From: Cloacibacillus porcorum
Lineage (GTDB): Bacteria; Synergistota; Synergistia; Synergistales; Synergistaceae
Direction of reading: 5' to 3'
Assembly: GCF_001701045.1 (NCBI RefSeq)
Contig: NZ_CP016757.1
Location: 3,432,501 to 3,496,500, forward strand
DNA: 64,000 nt
Part shown: piece by piece, positions 26,233 through 34,656 of the stretch
How the letters are laid out: every line of letters begins with the position of its first letter
Position numbering within the stretch: the first letter of the stretch is position 1
Position numbers and translations under genes: made by a program
Notes under the pieces: model-generated
Told to the model about the DNA's origin: nothing
Databases searched by the model: none
What the model saw: the letters and a program-made list of their open reading frames with translations, nothing else

Positions 26233-26739
26233 ATGTTCAGTGGCGAAGAACAGGGCAAGGTACAGATATACACGGGCTGCGGCAAGGGCAAAAGCACCGC
26301 CGCCTTCGGGCTGGCGATGCGCGCCGCGGGCTGCGGCGGCAGGGTCTTCATCATCCAGTTCCAGAAGGCCCGGCGCTGCGGCGAGCACGAGAGCGCGGAA
26401 AGACTCGGCATCAACCTCGCCCAGTGCCCGCAGGGACGCGGCAGCGGCCCCTGCACCTCGCCCTGTCCGCTGCTTACGGCGGCGCGAGACATCCTCAAAG
26501 AGGGCGGCGCCGACCTACTGATCCTCGACGAGATAATGGCGGCGATGAGACACGGCTGCCTCTCCCTCACGGAGGCGCTCTCGCTGCTTGAGACGCGCCC
26601 CGCGAAGACGGAGCTCGTAATGACGGGACGCGGCGCTCCCCAAGAGCTGGTCGAACGCGCCGACCTCGTCACCGAAATGAAGAAGATAAAGCACTACTAC
26701 GACGAGGGACTGCCCGCGCGGCGCGGGATAGAGTTTTAA
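26233..26739 (+). CDS. cobO: cob(I)yrinic acid a,c-diamide adenosyltransferase (CobO/BtuR/CobA type)
   Basis: A 168-residue P-loop corrinoid adenosyltransferase. The N terminus YTGCGKGKSTAAFGLAMRA holds the reversed P-loop typical of the family, followed by IIQFQKA, LLILDEIMAAMRHG, and LVMTGRGAPQELVERADLVTEM. It attaches the 5'-deoxyadenosyl group to the cobalt. It sits between hemL and the amidotransferase genes. Confidence 0.93.
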   Translation: MFSGEEQGKVQIYTGCGKGKSTAAFGLAMRAAGCGGRVFIIQFQKARRCGEHESAERLGINLAQCPQGRGSGPCTSPCPLLTAARDILKEGGADLLILDEIMAAMRHGCLSLTEALSLLETRPAKTELVMTGRGAPQELVERADLVTEMKKIKHYYDEGLPARRGIEF

Positions 26740-26807
26740 AGACAACGCGATACGCCACAAGTACCAATAAATATAGACGACAAACGCCACAACCGAGGTG
26801 TAATAAT

Positions 26808-28376
26808 ATGAAAAACTGCACAGGAATCATGATACAGGGAACATCCAGCGACGCGGGCAAAAGCTTCATCACCACCGCGCTCTGCCGCATATTCTCCGAC
26901 ATGGGATACGCCGTCTGCCCCTTCAAATCACAGAACATGTCCAATAACTCCTGCGTCACCCCCGACGGCCTCGAGATGGGACGCGCCCAGGGGGTGCAGG
27001 CCGAGGCGGCGCGCGTTGAGCCGCAGACATACATGAATCCGATACTGCTCAAGCCGCGCAAAGACACCTCCTCGGAGATCGTGCTGATGGGCAAAGTATT
27101 CGACGCCCCCTGCGATAAAAACTACTACCGCAGCTTCACCATGGGCAAGGGGCTGGAGACTCTGCGCGAGGCGCTCGCCATCATCGACGAAAAATACGAG
27201 GTGATGGTCTGCGAGGGCGCGGGAAGCCCCGCGGAGGTCAACCTCAACGCCGCGGAGATCGTCAACATGCGCGTCGCGCAGGAGGCCGACATCCCCGTGC
27301 TGCTCGTCGCGGACGTCGACCGCGGCGGCGCCATCGCCTCCGTCGTCGGCACCCTTGAGCTGCTCGGCGAGGACCGCCGCCGCGTAAAGGGGATCATCTT
27401 CAACAAATTCCGCGGCGACCTCTCGCTCTTCGAAGACGCGGTGGAATTCACCGAAAAAAAGACCGGCGTCAAAGTGGTCGGCGTCATGCCCTGGCTCACG
27501 GACATCGTCATTGAGGGCGAAGACATCATGAGCATCAACTGGCACCGCGGTGAAACGGCAGAAAGCAAAGACAAGCTCCGCGTCGGCGTCGTAAAATTCC
27601 CGCGCGTCTCCAACCATACGGACATCGAAGCCTTCCGCTTCGAACCGGACGTGGAGATAATCGAACTCGCCTCCCCCGCGCAGGTCGCCTCGCTCGACGC
27701 CGTCGTGCTGCCCGGAACCAAGAGCACCGTGCTCGACATGAAGTACCTGCTCGACTCCGGCCTCGCCGCCGAGATACGCCGCTTCTACCAAAACGGAGGC
27801 ACCGTCTACGGGCTATGCGGCGGCTACCAGATGATGGGCGAAGAGATAGACGACCGCCATCTCCGCGACAACGATAAAATCCCCGCGATCGAGGGACTCG
27901 GCCTGCTGCCCGTCGTCACCACCTTCGGCGAGGAAAAGACCACCATCCGCCGCCGCGGACGTACGATACACCCATACTTCAAAGAGGCGGCGGCCGTCGA
28001 CGGATACGAAATACACTTTGGAGAGACCCGCCCGCTGCGGGAAGAGCCGGGATTCGCGCCGCTGTTTGAGCTTGACAGCAGGCCCGACGGCCTCGCCGAC
28101 GGCGAACTGCGCGCCGGCGGCAGCTACCTCCACAACGCCTTCCATAACGACCTCTTCCGCACCGTGTGGCTTAACCGCCTGCGCAAAAAACGCGGCCTGC
28201 CCGAGCGCGAAGCGGTCTCCACAGCGGCGGCCAAAGAGGCGGCCTACGACGCCCTCGCGGCGCAGGCGAAAAAAAATCTCGACCTCGACTACATCATTGA
28301 TATCATGCACCTGAAGGCCGACGCGCCCGCCCGACGCGCCGACGGTGAAAATCCGCGATCCACGGAGGCAAAATAA
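26808..28376 (+). CDS. cbiP: adenosylcobyric acid synthase CbiP (CobQ)
   Basis: A 522-residue ATP- and glutamine-dependent amidase that amidates b, d, e and g carboxylates. The synthetase half begins GIMIQGTSSDAGKSFITTALCRIF; the segment CPFKSQNMSNNS is family specific. The glutamine amidotransferase half has VVLPGTKSTVLDM, the nucleophile Cys in VYGLCGGYQMMG, and a late His (SYLHNAFHNDLFR). A 68-bp non-coding gap precedes it. Confidence 0.95.
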   Translation: MKNCTGIMIQGTSSDAGKSFITTALCRIFSDMGYAVCPFKSQNMSNNSCVTPDGLEMGRAQGVQAEAARVEPQTYMNPILLKPRKDTSSEIVLMGKVFDAPCDKNYYRSFTMGKGLETLREALAIIDEKYEVMVCEGAGSPAEVNLNAAEIVNMRVAQEADIPVLLVADVDRGGAIASVVGTLELLGEDRRRVKGIIFNKFRGDLSLFEDAVEFTEKKTGVKVVGVMPWLTDIVIEGEDIMSINWHRGETAESKDKLRVGVVKFPRVSNHTDIEAFRFEPDVEIIELASPAQVASLDAVVLPGTKSTVLDMKYLLDSGLAAEIRRFYQNGGTVYGLCGGYQMMGEEIDDRHLRDNDKIPAIEGLGLLPVVTTFGEEKTTIRRRGRTIHPYFKEAAAVDGYEIHFGETRPLREEPGFAPLFELDSRPDGLADGELRAGGSYLHNAFHNDLFRTVWLNRLRKKRGLPEREAVSTAAAKEAAYDALAAQAKKNLDLDYIIDIMHLKADAPARRADGENPRSTEAK

Positions 28377-28377
28377 G

Positions 28378-29742
28378 GTGGACGCCGAACGCCCCCGCCT
28401 GCTAATCGCCGCCGCTCACAGCGGCAGCGGCAAGACTACGATCACCAGCGGCATCGTCGCGGCGCTCGCCGCGCGCGGCCTGCGCGTGCATCCATACAAA
28501 GTCGGCCCGGACTACATAGACCCAGGATACCTCGGCCTCGCCGCAGGCGGACGCGCCGACAACCTCGACACCTGGCTCACCGACGAGGCGGCGATGAAAA
28601 AAATCTTCCTCTCCGCCTCCGAAGAGGCTGACATCTCGATAATCGAGGGCGTCATGGGACTCTACGACGGCGGGCGCGGCGGCGTCAGCAGCACCGCGCA
28701 GATCGCGAAGGCCCTTAACGCCCCCGTGCTGCTCGTCATCGACGTCCGCTCGATGGGCGAGAGCGCGGCGGCGATCGCCAAAGGCTTCCTCGACTACGAC
28801 CCGGAGGTTGACCTCCGAGGCGTGATCGTCAACCGCTACGGCTCCGAAAACCACAGAGAGATGGTCTGCGAGGCGATAAAACGTCTCGGCCTGCCCATCG
28901 TCGGCGCCGTGCCGCGCAGCAGGGAGGCGGAGGTGCGCGAGCGCCACCTCGGGCTACTGCCGGTGGAAGAAAACGGCAACCGCGAACACATCGAAAACGT
29001 CAGGAAGATGATCGAACCGGCCATCGACTTCGATACGCTCCTGAAAATCGCCCAAAGCGCCCCGCCTCTCAGGGCGGAAGACAACGCCGCGCCGCGGTCG
29101 GAAAAGAGGGTAACGATCGCCGTCGCGCGCGACGAGGCCTTCTCCTTCTACTACCCCGAAAGCATCGCCGTCCTCGCGGCGGCGGGAGCGGAGATCGTAA
29201 ACTTCAGCCCGCTCAACGACGAAAAAATCCCCGACTGCGGCGGCCTAATCTTCGGCGGCGGCTTCCCCGAAGTCTTCGCGGCGCGCCTCGCGGCAAACAC
29301 CGCGATGAAAGAGTCCATCGCCGGCGCCGCGGCCTCCTGCATGCCCATATACGCCGAATGCGGCGGCTTCATGTACCTCACGCGCGAGATAAAGGACTTC
29401 GACGGCGCGGCGCACCGCATGTGCGGCCTCATCCCCATGAGCTGCAAAATGAACGACAGCCTGCGCACCGTCGGCTACGTCACGGCAAAGGCGCTATCCG
29501 ACAACGTCATCGCGAAAAAGGGCGAAGAGCTGCGCGGCCACGAATTCCACTTCTCCAGCGCCGAGCCCGACTGCGAGATCCCCCACGCCTTCCAATTCAC
29601 CAAAAACCGCACCGGCGAAAGCTACTGCGCCGGCTATGCCAAAGACAACATCTTAGGCTCATATCTTCATCTGCACTTCGCCGGCTTCCCAAAGGCAGCG
29701 GAAAGGTTTGTGGAGAGGTGTTGGGAGTATAAGATAAAATAG
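28378..29742 (+). CDS. cbiA: cobyrinate a,c-diamide synthase CbiA (CobB)
   Basis: A 454-residue glutamine-dependent amidase acting on carboxylates a and c. Motifs: RLLIAAAHSGSGKTTITSGIV, PYKVGPDYIDPGYL, GVMGLYDGG, and in the amidotransferase domain GGGFPEVFAARLA with the nucleophile Cys in IYAECGGFMYL. I chose GTG at 28378 with GGAGG at 28364-28368; the GTG at 28345 lies inside cbiP and has no such site. It is the last gene of the cobalamin locus. Confidence 0.95.
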   Translation: MDAERPRLLIAAAHSGSGKTTITSGIVAALAARGLRVHPYKVGPDYIDPGYLGLAAGGRADNLDTWLTDEAAMKKIFLSASEEADISIIEGVMGLYDGGRGGVSSTAQIAKALNAPVLLVIDVRSMGESAAAIAKGFLDYDPEVDLRGVIVNRYGSENHREMVCEAIKRLGLPIVGAVPRSREAEVRERHLGLLPVEENGNREHIENVRKMIEPAIDFDTLLKIAQSAPPLRAEDNAAPRSEKRVTIAVARDEAFSFYYPESIAVLAAAGAEIVNFSPLNDEKIPDCGGLIFGGGFPEVFAARLAANTAMKESIAGAAASCMPIYAECGGFMYLTREIKDFDGAAHRMCGLIPMSCKMNDSLRTVGYVTAKALSDNVIAKKGEELRGHEFHFSSAEPDCEIPHAFQFTKNRTGESYCAGYAKDNILGSYLHLHFAGFPKAAERFVERCWEYKIK

Positions 29743-29993
29743 TAACAGGTACCAAGAACACCGTTCTGTGAGGATTGTTCGCCTTAAAATCACAACAGCC
29801 TGGCAAGATGTTCATGCGCAGCTCCTCCCTTGAGAGGTTAAGTTTACTATCATCCACATAATAAAAGCTAAAAACGGCTTCGCAGATCTACTACGAAGCC
29901 GTTTTATAGAATAACAGTTAATATTTTCTAGGCTGTTTTGATTATCTTACCTCTGAACTCAGCCTCAGATTTTCATATGCCTTGGAAATTAAT
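29743..29993. other. intergenic gap at the cobalamin/accessory boundary
   Basis: No credible gene is seen. Base composition turns AT-rich here and stays so to about 37.2 kb. The only clear element is the terminator at 29871-29905. Confidence 0.5.
29871..29905. terminator. bidirectional terminator between cbiA and the TRAP operon
   Basis: A perfect 12-bp stem, AAAACGGCTTCG with CGAAGCCGTTTT, with an 11-nt loop. It lies between convergent genes and serves both. Confidence 0.88.
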
Positions 29994-31004
29994 TTATTTC
30001 TTCAGCGAGTTAAGCACTTCGTTTATTAGTTTTTCGGAAACGACAGGATTCTCTTTATACAGCGCAGGCCACACCTTCTTTTTCGCCTGTTCCTGAATTA
30101 TATTCATTTCTTTATCCGTGTATCTGATAACCTTTATACCGGCTGACTCAAGATTTTTTTCATGCATCGCCTGGGCTTTCGGCGCTTCCGCCCAACGCCT
30201 GTCATGTAATTTATTTGCGAGCTTTGTCAGCTTGTCACGGTCTTCCGGAGAGAGGCCGTTCCATACGTCTTTGTTTACAATAAAAAACCAGCACTCGAAG
30301 TGATCGTTAATTGGGAGATAAACCTTTGCCATGTCGCGGAAATTTGAGTAATACCCCTCCGCTCCCGCACCGATGGCACCGTCAACTATCCCCGTCTGCA
30401 TAGCTGAAAATGTATCGCTCAGAGCGATAGGTGTTGCCATAAACCCTTGAGATTCAAGAACGAGAGAGTAGGCAACGTCAAAAGGAGTTCTCAATTTAAG
30501 GTTTTTCTTAACCGTAGGATCCTTTAACCCCTTCGCATCTTTGCTGAGAATAATCCCGCCAAAATATGCCGGCCAAACCGTCAGCATGTGAATGTTCTGG
30601 CGATCAAAGAGCTTTTCCATCTCACGGTATATAACGCCTCCGCGCCCATAGGCGGTTCTTGCTTCCTTCCAATCTTTCACTATAAACGGAAAAACAGGAA
30701 GCATCGCCATCCTATCCACCGTAGAATTGATGCATGCAAGCATCATCTCTACGTCGCCGATGCTGATTCTTTCCTGTACAACACTATAGTCGCCTAACAC
30801 ACTTGACGGATAAATAGCGATATTGACTCTTCCGTTTGTCGCTTTTTTAGCCTCATCTGCAAACCACTTTGTATCGGCATCGACTTCTGAACCTTCCGCC
30901 CTCATATGAGAAAGTTTCCACGTTGCAGCCTGTGCCCCGCTTTGAGCTAACAATACGACGATAATAATTGCGACTAACTGGAAAAACTTACGGTAGTTCA
31001 TCAT
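29994..31004 (-). CDS. dctP: TRAP transporter substrate-binding protein DctP
   Basis: A 336-residue DctP-family extracytoplasmic solute receptor. The signal peptide is clear (FFQLVAIIIVVLLAQSGAQA, mature start near ATWKLSHM). Fold features include the strand segment VNIAIYPSSVLGDYSVVQ, and LKLRTPFDVAYSLVLESQGFMATPIA carries the conserved carboxylate-binding Arg. The ligand is unknown; an organic or amino acid is likely, since an ammonia-lyase homologue lies upstream in the same direction. An AGGAGG precedes two adjacent ATG codons (31004 and 31001), and the second has better spacing. It is the last gene of dctQ-dctM-dctP. Confidence 0.92.
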   Translation of the reverse strand: MMNYRKFFQLVAIIIVVLLAQSGAQAATWKLSHMRAEGSEVDADTKWFADEAKKATNGRVNIAIYPSSVLGDYSVVQERISIGDVEMMLACINSTVDRMAMLPVFPFIVKDWKEARTAYGRGGVIYREMEKLFDRQNIHMLTVWPAYFGGIILSKDAKGLKDPTVKKNLKLRTPFDVAYSLVLESQGFMATPIALSDTFSAMQTGIVDGAIGAGAEGYYSNFRDMAKVYLPINDHFECWFFIVNKDVWNGLSPEDRDKLTKLANKLHDRRWAEAPKAQAMHEKNLESAGIKVIRYTDKEMNIIQEQAKKKVWPALYKENPVVSEKLINEVLNSLKK

Positions 31005-31074
31005 ATTACCTCCTGATATTATTTGATTTATGATAACAACCCCTACAGAGTTGCTTCATCCAGTAACGTTTTTC

Positions 31075-32382
31075 TTAATTTAAGCCAAAAAGGCTCGGGA
31101 TGAACAGCGACAGAGGTGCCCAATATGTGGTCAATAGTATTACGGGAAGATAACCGAAAACTAAGAATATAATCGTCGGTTTGAGAATTTCATTAAACGA
31201 GCACTTACCGACACGCATTCCCAGATATAGGATGCTTGCATACGGCGGCGTTACTCCGCCCATAGCAAGGTTCACTCCCATAATCGCGGCAAAGTGGATT
31301 GGCGTGATACCCAGCTCTTGCACAAGCGGCAGCAACATAGGAGCACAAAGTATCATTCCCGTACCGTCGTTAACGATCATGCCAACTGTGAAAAGGAATA
31401 TGTTGACCATAATTAAAAGTATGAACTTATTGTGCGTGATACTAAACATAAATTCTACCAGAGCCTGCGGCACCTTGAGAATTACGTATGTTTGGCTCAA
31501 TATTAGACAGAAAAGGATCATTGTCATCAAAGCGCCAGAGGATGTGGCTGCTTCACGGCAAAGCTTAAAGAAATCACCTTTCTTAAATCCTTTATATATC
31601 CAGAAACCGACGGGAATCGCATATGCCGCCGATACGGCGGCTGCTTCTGTTGCCGTAAATATACCGCCATAGATTCCACCAAGTATGATAACTGGCATTA
31701 AAAGTGCGGGCAGGGCGTTTATAGTTCTTGAGCCAAGCTCTTTTCTCTTTTGACGTACCGTCTCAATCGAGTCTATGTCCAGGGGCATATTGTATCTCCG
31801 CACCAGATATAGATTTAAAATTGAAAGATTGACGGTGATAAGCAAGCCAGGACCGGCTGTAGACATAAAGCAGGCAAGGATAGACGTTCCCGTAACCCAG
31901 CCGTACAATATCATGATCGCGCTGGGAGGGATAAGCAATCCTAAAATGGACGACACTGTCAGCAGCGCTGTTGCGTACCCGCGAGGATAGCCTTGTTCAA
32001 CCATTCTTGGAATAAGGATTGGCCCAGTAGCGGCAACACCTGTAAAACCACTGCCGGAAATGGCTCCGATAACGGCACATGTAAAACAGCAAACCACGCC
32101 AAGTCCGCCTTTTATATGTCCGATAAACACATCTACAAAGTCAAGCAGCCTTTTTGCTATTCCTGAGCCGCCCATCAGAGTGCCGGAGAGAATGAACAAG
32201 GGGCTTGCCAAAAGAATAGGGTTCAACATTTGAGAAAATCCCCATAACATCATGCTCTTCATTGAAACTTCACCAAACACGCTCATAAAAAGAAGAGCCC
32301 CGCCAAAGCAAAACGGAAGAGGGACAGCAAGTATCAACAACACTATGACTAATAAAATATCCAACAACACAATAGTAAGCAT
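31075..32382 (-). CDS. dctM: TRAP transporter large permease DctM
   Basis: A 435-residue DctM with about 12 membrane spans. Conserved stretches are PLFILSGTLMGGSGIAKRLLDF, GFTGVAATGPILIPRMVEQGY, SSILGLLIPPSAIMILYGWVTG and the C-terminal FAAIMGVNLAMGGVTPPYA. It drives sodium- or proton-coupled uptake with DctQ and DctP. AGGAGG lies six bases before its ATG. It is 11 bp from dctQ. Confidence 0.95.
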   Translation of the reverse strand: MLTIVLLDILLVIVLLILAVPLPFCFGGALLFMSVFGEVSMKSMMLWGFSQMLNPILLASPLFILSGTLMGGSGIAKRLLDFVDVFIGHIKGGLGVVCCFTCAVIGAISGSGFTGVAATGPILIPRMVEQGYPRGYATALLTVSSILGLLIPPSAIMILYGWVTGTSILACFMSTAGPGLLITVNLSILNLYLVRRYNMPLDIDSIETVRQKRKELGSRTINALPALLMPVIILGGIYGGIFTATEAAAVSAAYAIPVGFWIYKGFKKGDFFKLCREAATSSGALMTMILFCLILSQTYVILKVPQALVEFMFSITHNKFILLIMVNIFLFTVGMIVNDGTGMILCAPMLLPLVQELGITPIHFAAIMGVNLAMGGVTPPYASILYLGMRVGKCSFNEILKPTIIFLVFGYLPVILLTTYWAPLSLFIPSLFGLN

Positions 32383-32393
32383 TTATGAACCTC

Positions 32394-32900
32394 CTAGTTT
32401 ACTTTTTTGGAGAAGATTTCGCAGAGATACTCCTTAAACTCAAAGACTGCGTAAACAATCATTAAGAAAATACCAACAACAAGAGAGGCGTCATTAATAA
32501 CCAGCGGGTAGTGAATAATTGTTCCGACTTTATTAACTTTCAAAGCATAGCTAAGATACCAAACAGCCCAATAAAGTAGCCATGTTCCGACACCGATCAC
32601 GACCAAAGCCTGAAACAGATTTAAAATTTTCATCGTGCGTTCACTCTTAACATATACGTTAATTACGCCGCACGCTATATGAGACCGCTCAAGCGACGCA
32701 TTTGCACCGCCAAGTAAATACAGCCATATAGTCGGAAAGTACAAAAGTTCTTCCACTCCCATAAGCGGCGCATGAAATACGTAACGAAGTACGATCTGCA
32801 CGCACATAATTCCAACGCAGGCTAAAATACATCCGACGATGAAAATGCTTTGGACCGAGTACATAAAGCCACAAAACTTCTTTTCCCAGGGCGCCAACAT
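32394..32900 (-). CDS. dctQ: TRAP transporter small permease DctQ
   Basis: A 168-residue four-helix small subunit of a TRAP transporter. Features are VLRYVFHAPLMGVEELLYFPTIWLYLLGGA and an acidic/aromatic loop, then hydrophobic helices. GAGGAGG lies upstream of its ATG. It is the first intact TRAP gene, but an IS110 element begins within about 30-80 bp upstream, so its promoter may have been displaced. Confidence 0.9.
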   Translation of the reverse strand: MLAPWEKKFCGFMYSVQSIFIVGCILACVGIMCVQIVLRYVFHAPLMGVEELLYFPTIWLYLLGGANASLERSHIACGVINVYVKSERTMKILNLFQALVVIGVGTWLLYWAVWYLSYALKVNKVGTIIHYPLVINDASLVVGIFLMIVYAVFEFKEYLCEIFSKKVN

Positions 32901-32980
32901 TTTTTTAACCTCCTCGTATAATAAGTTAGTTGTTCAAGAGCACGTTTCATAGTATTGTTCTTGTACAAAACATACAGACG

Positions 32981-33120
32981 CTGTGGGCTGGTATAACCTC
33001 CTACCGCATAGACGGTTTCCTAAAGGCTCCAGCCACAGCTTTTTACTTGACCGGTGATTAGTCAGATACCGCTTCGACGGTTCATATATAACGAGGATCC
33101 GTTGGTAAAAAGTATGTGGT
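32981..33120 (+). ncRNA. candidate IS110 bridge RNA region (structured 5' non-coding segment)
   Basis: The roughly 200 bp upstream of the IS110 recombinase is non-coding and structured. A long hairpin pairs 32981-32991 (CTGTGGGCTGG) with 33029-33038 (CCAGCCACAG), one bulge, and holds a 37-nt internal loop. A second weaker hairpin lies near 33067-33106. IS110-group elements of the IS621 type encode a bridge RNA in exactly this position. Exact ends and loop guides cannot be set here. Confidence 0.5.
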
Positions 33121-33141
33121 TTCCCAGCGTGCTGTTTCTTT

Positions 33142-34341
33142 TTGAAAGTGGGGATGGTCTTGATTTATGTTGGTATTGATGTTGCCAAGGATAAGCATGA
33201 CTGCTGCATTCTTGGCGATTCTGGCACGTGTCTGCGGGAGTCTTTCTCCTTTTCGAACGACAAGGAAGGTTTTTCAAAGCTCATTGCCGCCATTTCGGCT
33301 GTTTCCGGAAAGAGCGCAGACTCTTCTCAGATAAGGACAGGACTTGAAGCTACCGGACATTACAGCGCAAACCTTGTGGCTTTCCTCCGTTCCAGCGGAT
33401 TTCAACCCGTGGTGTTCAACCCTTTGCGCGTGAAGCTTTATCGACAGGCAATTTCACTGCGCAGAACAAAAACAGACAAGGCCGACGCAAAATGTATCGC
33501 GGGGATACTGATGTCAGAAGTCTCAAGTCCTGTCACTGTATCTTACCAGATTCAGGAGCTAAAGTCTCTTACACGCCACAGGCACAGGCTAGTTGCCATT
33601 TGCAGCAGATCAAAGGTTTCCATGTCCAGAATGGTCGACTTGCTTTTTCCAGAACTGCCCTCTTTAGGGCTCAGAACGGGGCAGGCGTCTACACTGGCGC
33701 TTATGGCAGAACTGCCGGGGGCGGATATGATTGCCGCGTGTCGCATCGACCGGCTGACAAATATCCTGCGTTACGCATCAAAGGGCAGGTATGGGAGAGA
33801 AAAGGCTGAGGCAATAAAATCAATGGCGAAGAATTCTATTGCCAGAACAAGCAAGGCTCTTTCTTTAGAACTCTCTCAGGTCATTGAGCAGATACGTTTC
33901 TTTAAACGACAGATCGCGTTTTTGGACAGACAGATCGCGGCTATGGTCGCTGAAATAAATACGCCGCTGCTGACGATTCCTGGTATTGGCTTTCGTACCG
34001 CCGCCGTCATACTTGCGGAGATAGGCGATATACGACGCTTCAAAAAACCTGACCAGCTTCAGGCCTTCGCTGGACTTGACCCGTCCACATATCAATCCGG
34101 CAAGTTCAACGCGGCGAACACGCCTATGGTCAAACACGGTTCGACATATCTGCGCTGGTCTCTGATGCAGGCGGCAAGGCTCTGTTCTATCCACTGCCGT
34201 GACTTTCGAAACTATATGGAGCACAAGATTGCCCAGGGAAAACATTACTTTGTCGCTTTGGGACATCTTTCAAAAAAACTCATACGCGTTATATTCCACA
34301 TGCTTTATACAAACGAGGTATTCGTTTCAATGGCTGCCTGA
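33142..34341 (+). CDS. IS110-family transposase/recombinase
   Basis: A protein of about 390-399 residues with the N-terminal DEDD (RuvC-like) domain starting LIYVGIDVAKDKHDCCIL, continuing TGLEATGHYSANLVAFL and LRRTKTDKADAKCIAGIL. The C-terminal Transposase_20 domain has LLTIPGIGFRTAAVILAEIGDIRRF and the serine-bearing HGSTYLRWSLMQAA. The best start is probably the ATG at 33154 (MVLIYVGID). It appears intact and so possibly active. It lies opposite to, and between, the lyase homologue and the TRAP genes. Confidence 0.92.
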   Translation: MKVGMVLIYVGIDVAKDKHDCCILGDSGTCLRESFSFSNDKEGFSKLIAAISAVSGKSADSSQIRTGLEATGHYSANLVAFLRSSGFQPVVFNPLRVKLYRQAISLRRTKTDKADAKCIAGILMSEVSSPVTVSYQIQELKSLTRHRHRLVAICSRSKVSMSRMVDLLFPELPSLGLRTGQASTLALMAELPGADMIAACRIDRLTNILRYASKGRYGREKAEAIKSMAKNSIARTSKALSLELSQVIEQIRFFKRQIAFLDRQIAAMVAEINTPLLTIPGIGFRTAAVILAEIGDIRRFKKPDQLQAFAGLDPSTYQSGKFNAANTPMVKHGSTYLRWSLMQAARLCSIHCRDFRNYMEHKIAQGKHYFVALGHLSKKLIRVIFHMLYTNEVFVSMAA

Positions 34342-34508
34342 TTTAGGATGCCATCACAAACTACTTCTCGTTTCTGACTTCTGGCTTGGGAAGAGGTCAA
34401 TTTCTGTATGCTTTTGTCAAGGTACGATGTTTTCCTAGTTCTTTTACTCTTTTTTGTTACTTTCCTCTTGACTTCGTATAGTCAGTCTTAAAATTCAGTA
34501 CTTATATA

Positions 34509-34623
34509 TTTAACTCCACCTAGGCGATATAGTATGTAATACCTGTATTTTGGAGTTGCATTGTCGACATTTAACGACGCTAATACTGCGTATAGCTACT
34601 TTTCACACTAAGGTGGAGTTAAA
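34509..34623. repeat. 115-bp element with perfect 13-bp terminal inverted repeats (possible MITE)
   Basis: TTTAACTCCACCT at 34509-34521 is the exact inverse of AGGTGGAGTTAAA at 34611-34623. The interior is AT-rich with no reading frame. It lies just after the stop of the lyase homologue, so a long-range terminator hairpin is an alternative reading. The stretch 34342-34656 holds nothing else recognisable. Confidence 0.5.
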
Positions 34624-34656
34624 AATAAACTATCTATTTTTTTAGAAAATCATTCG

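Larger units (their letters stand above)
32925..34450 (+). mobile_element. IS110-family insertion sequence (ends approximate)
   Basis: The element comprises the structured 5' region and the recombinase gene. IS110 elements lack terminal inverted repeats and I could not find the core dinucleotide repeat, so both ends are estimates. It sits between the lyase homologue and dctQ, which share orientation and would otherwise form one transcription unit. Confidence 0.75.
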
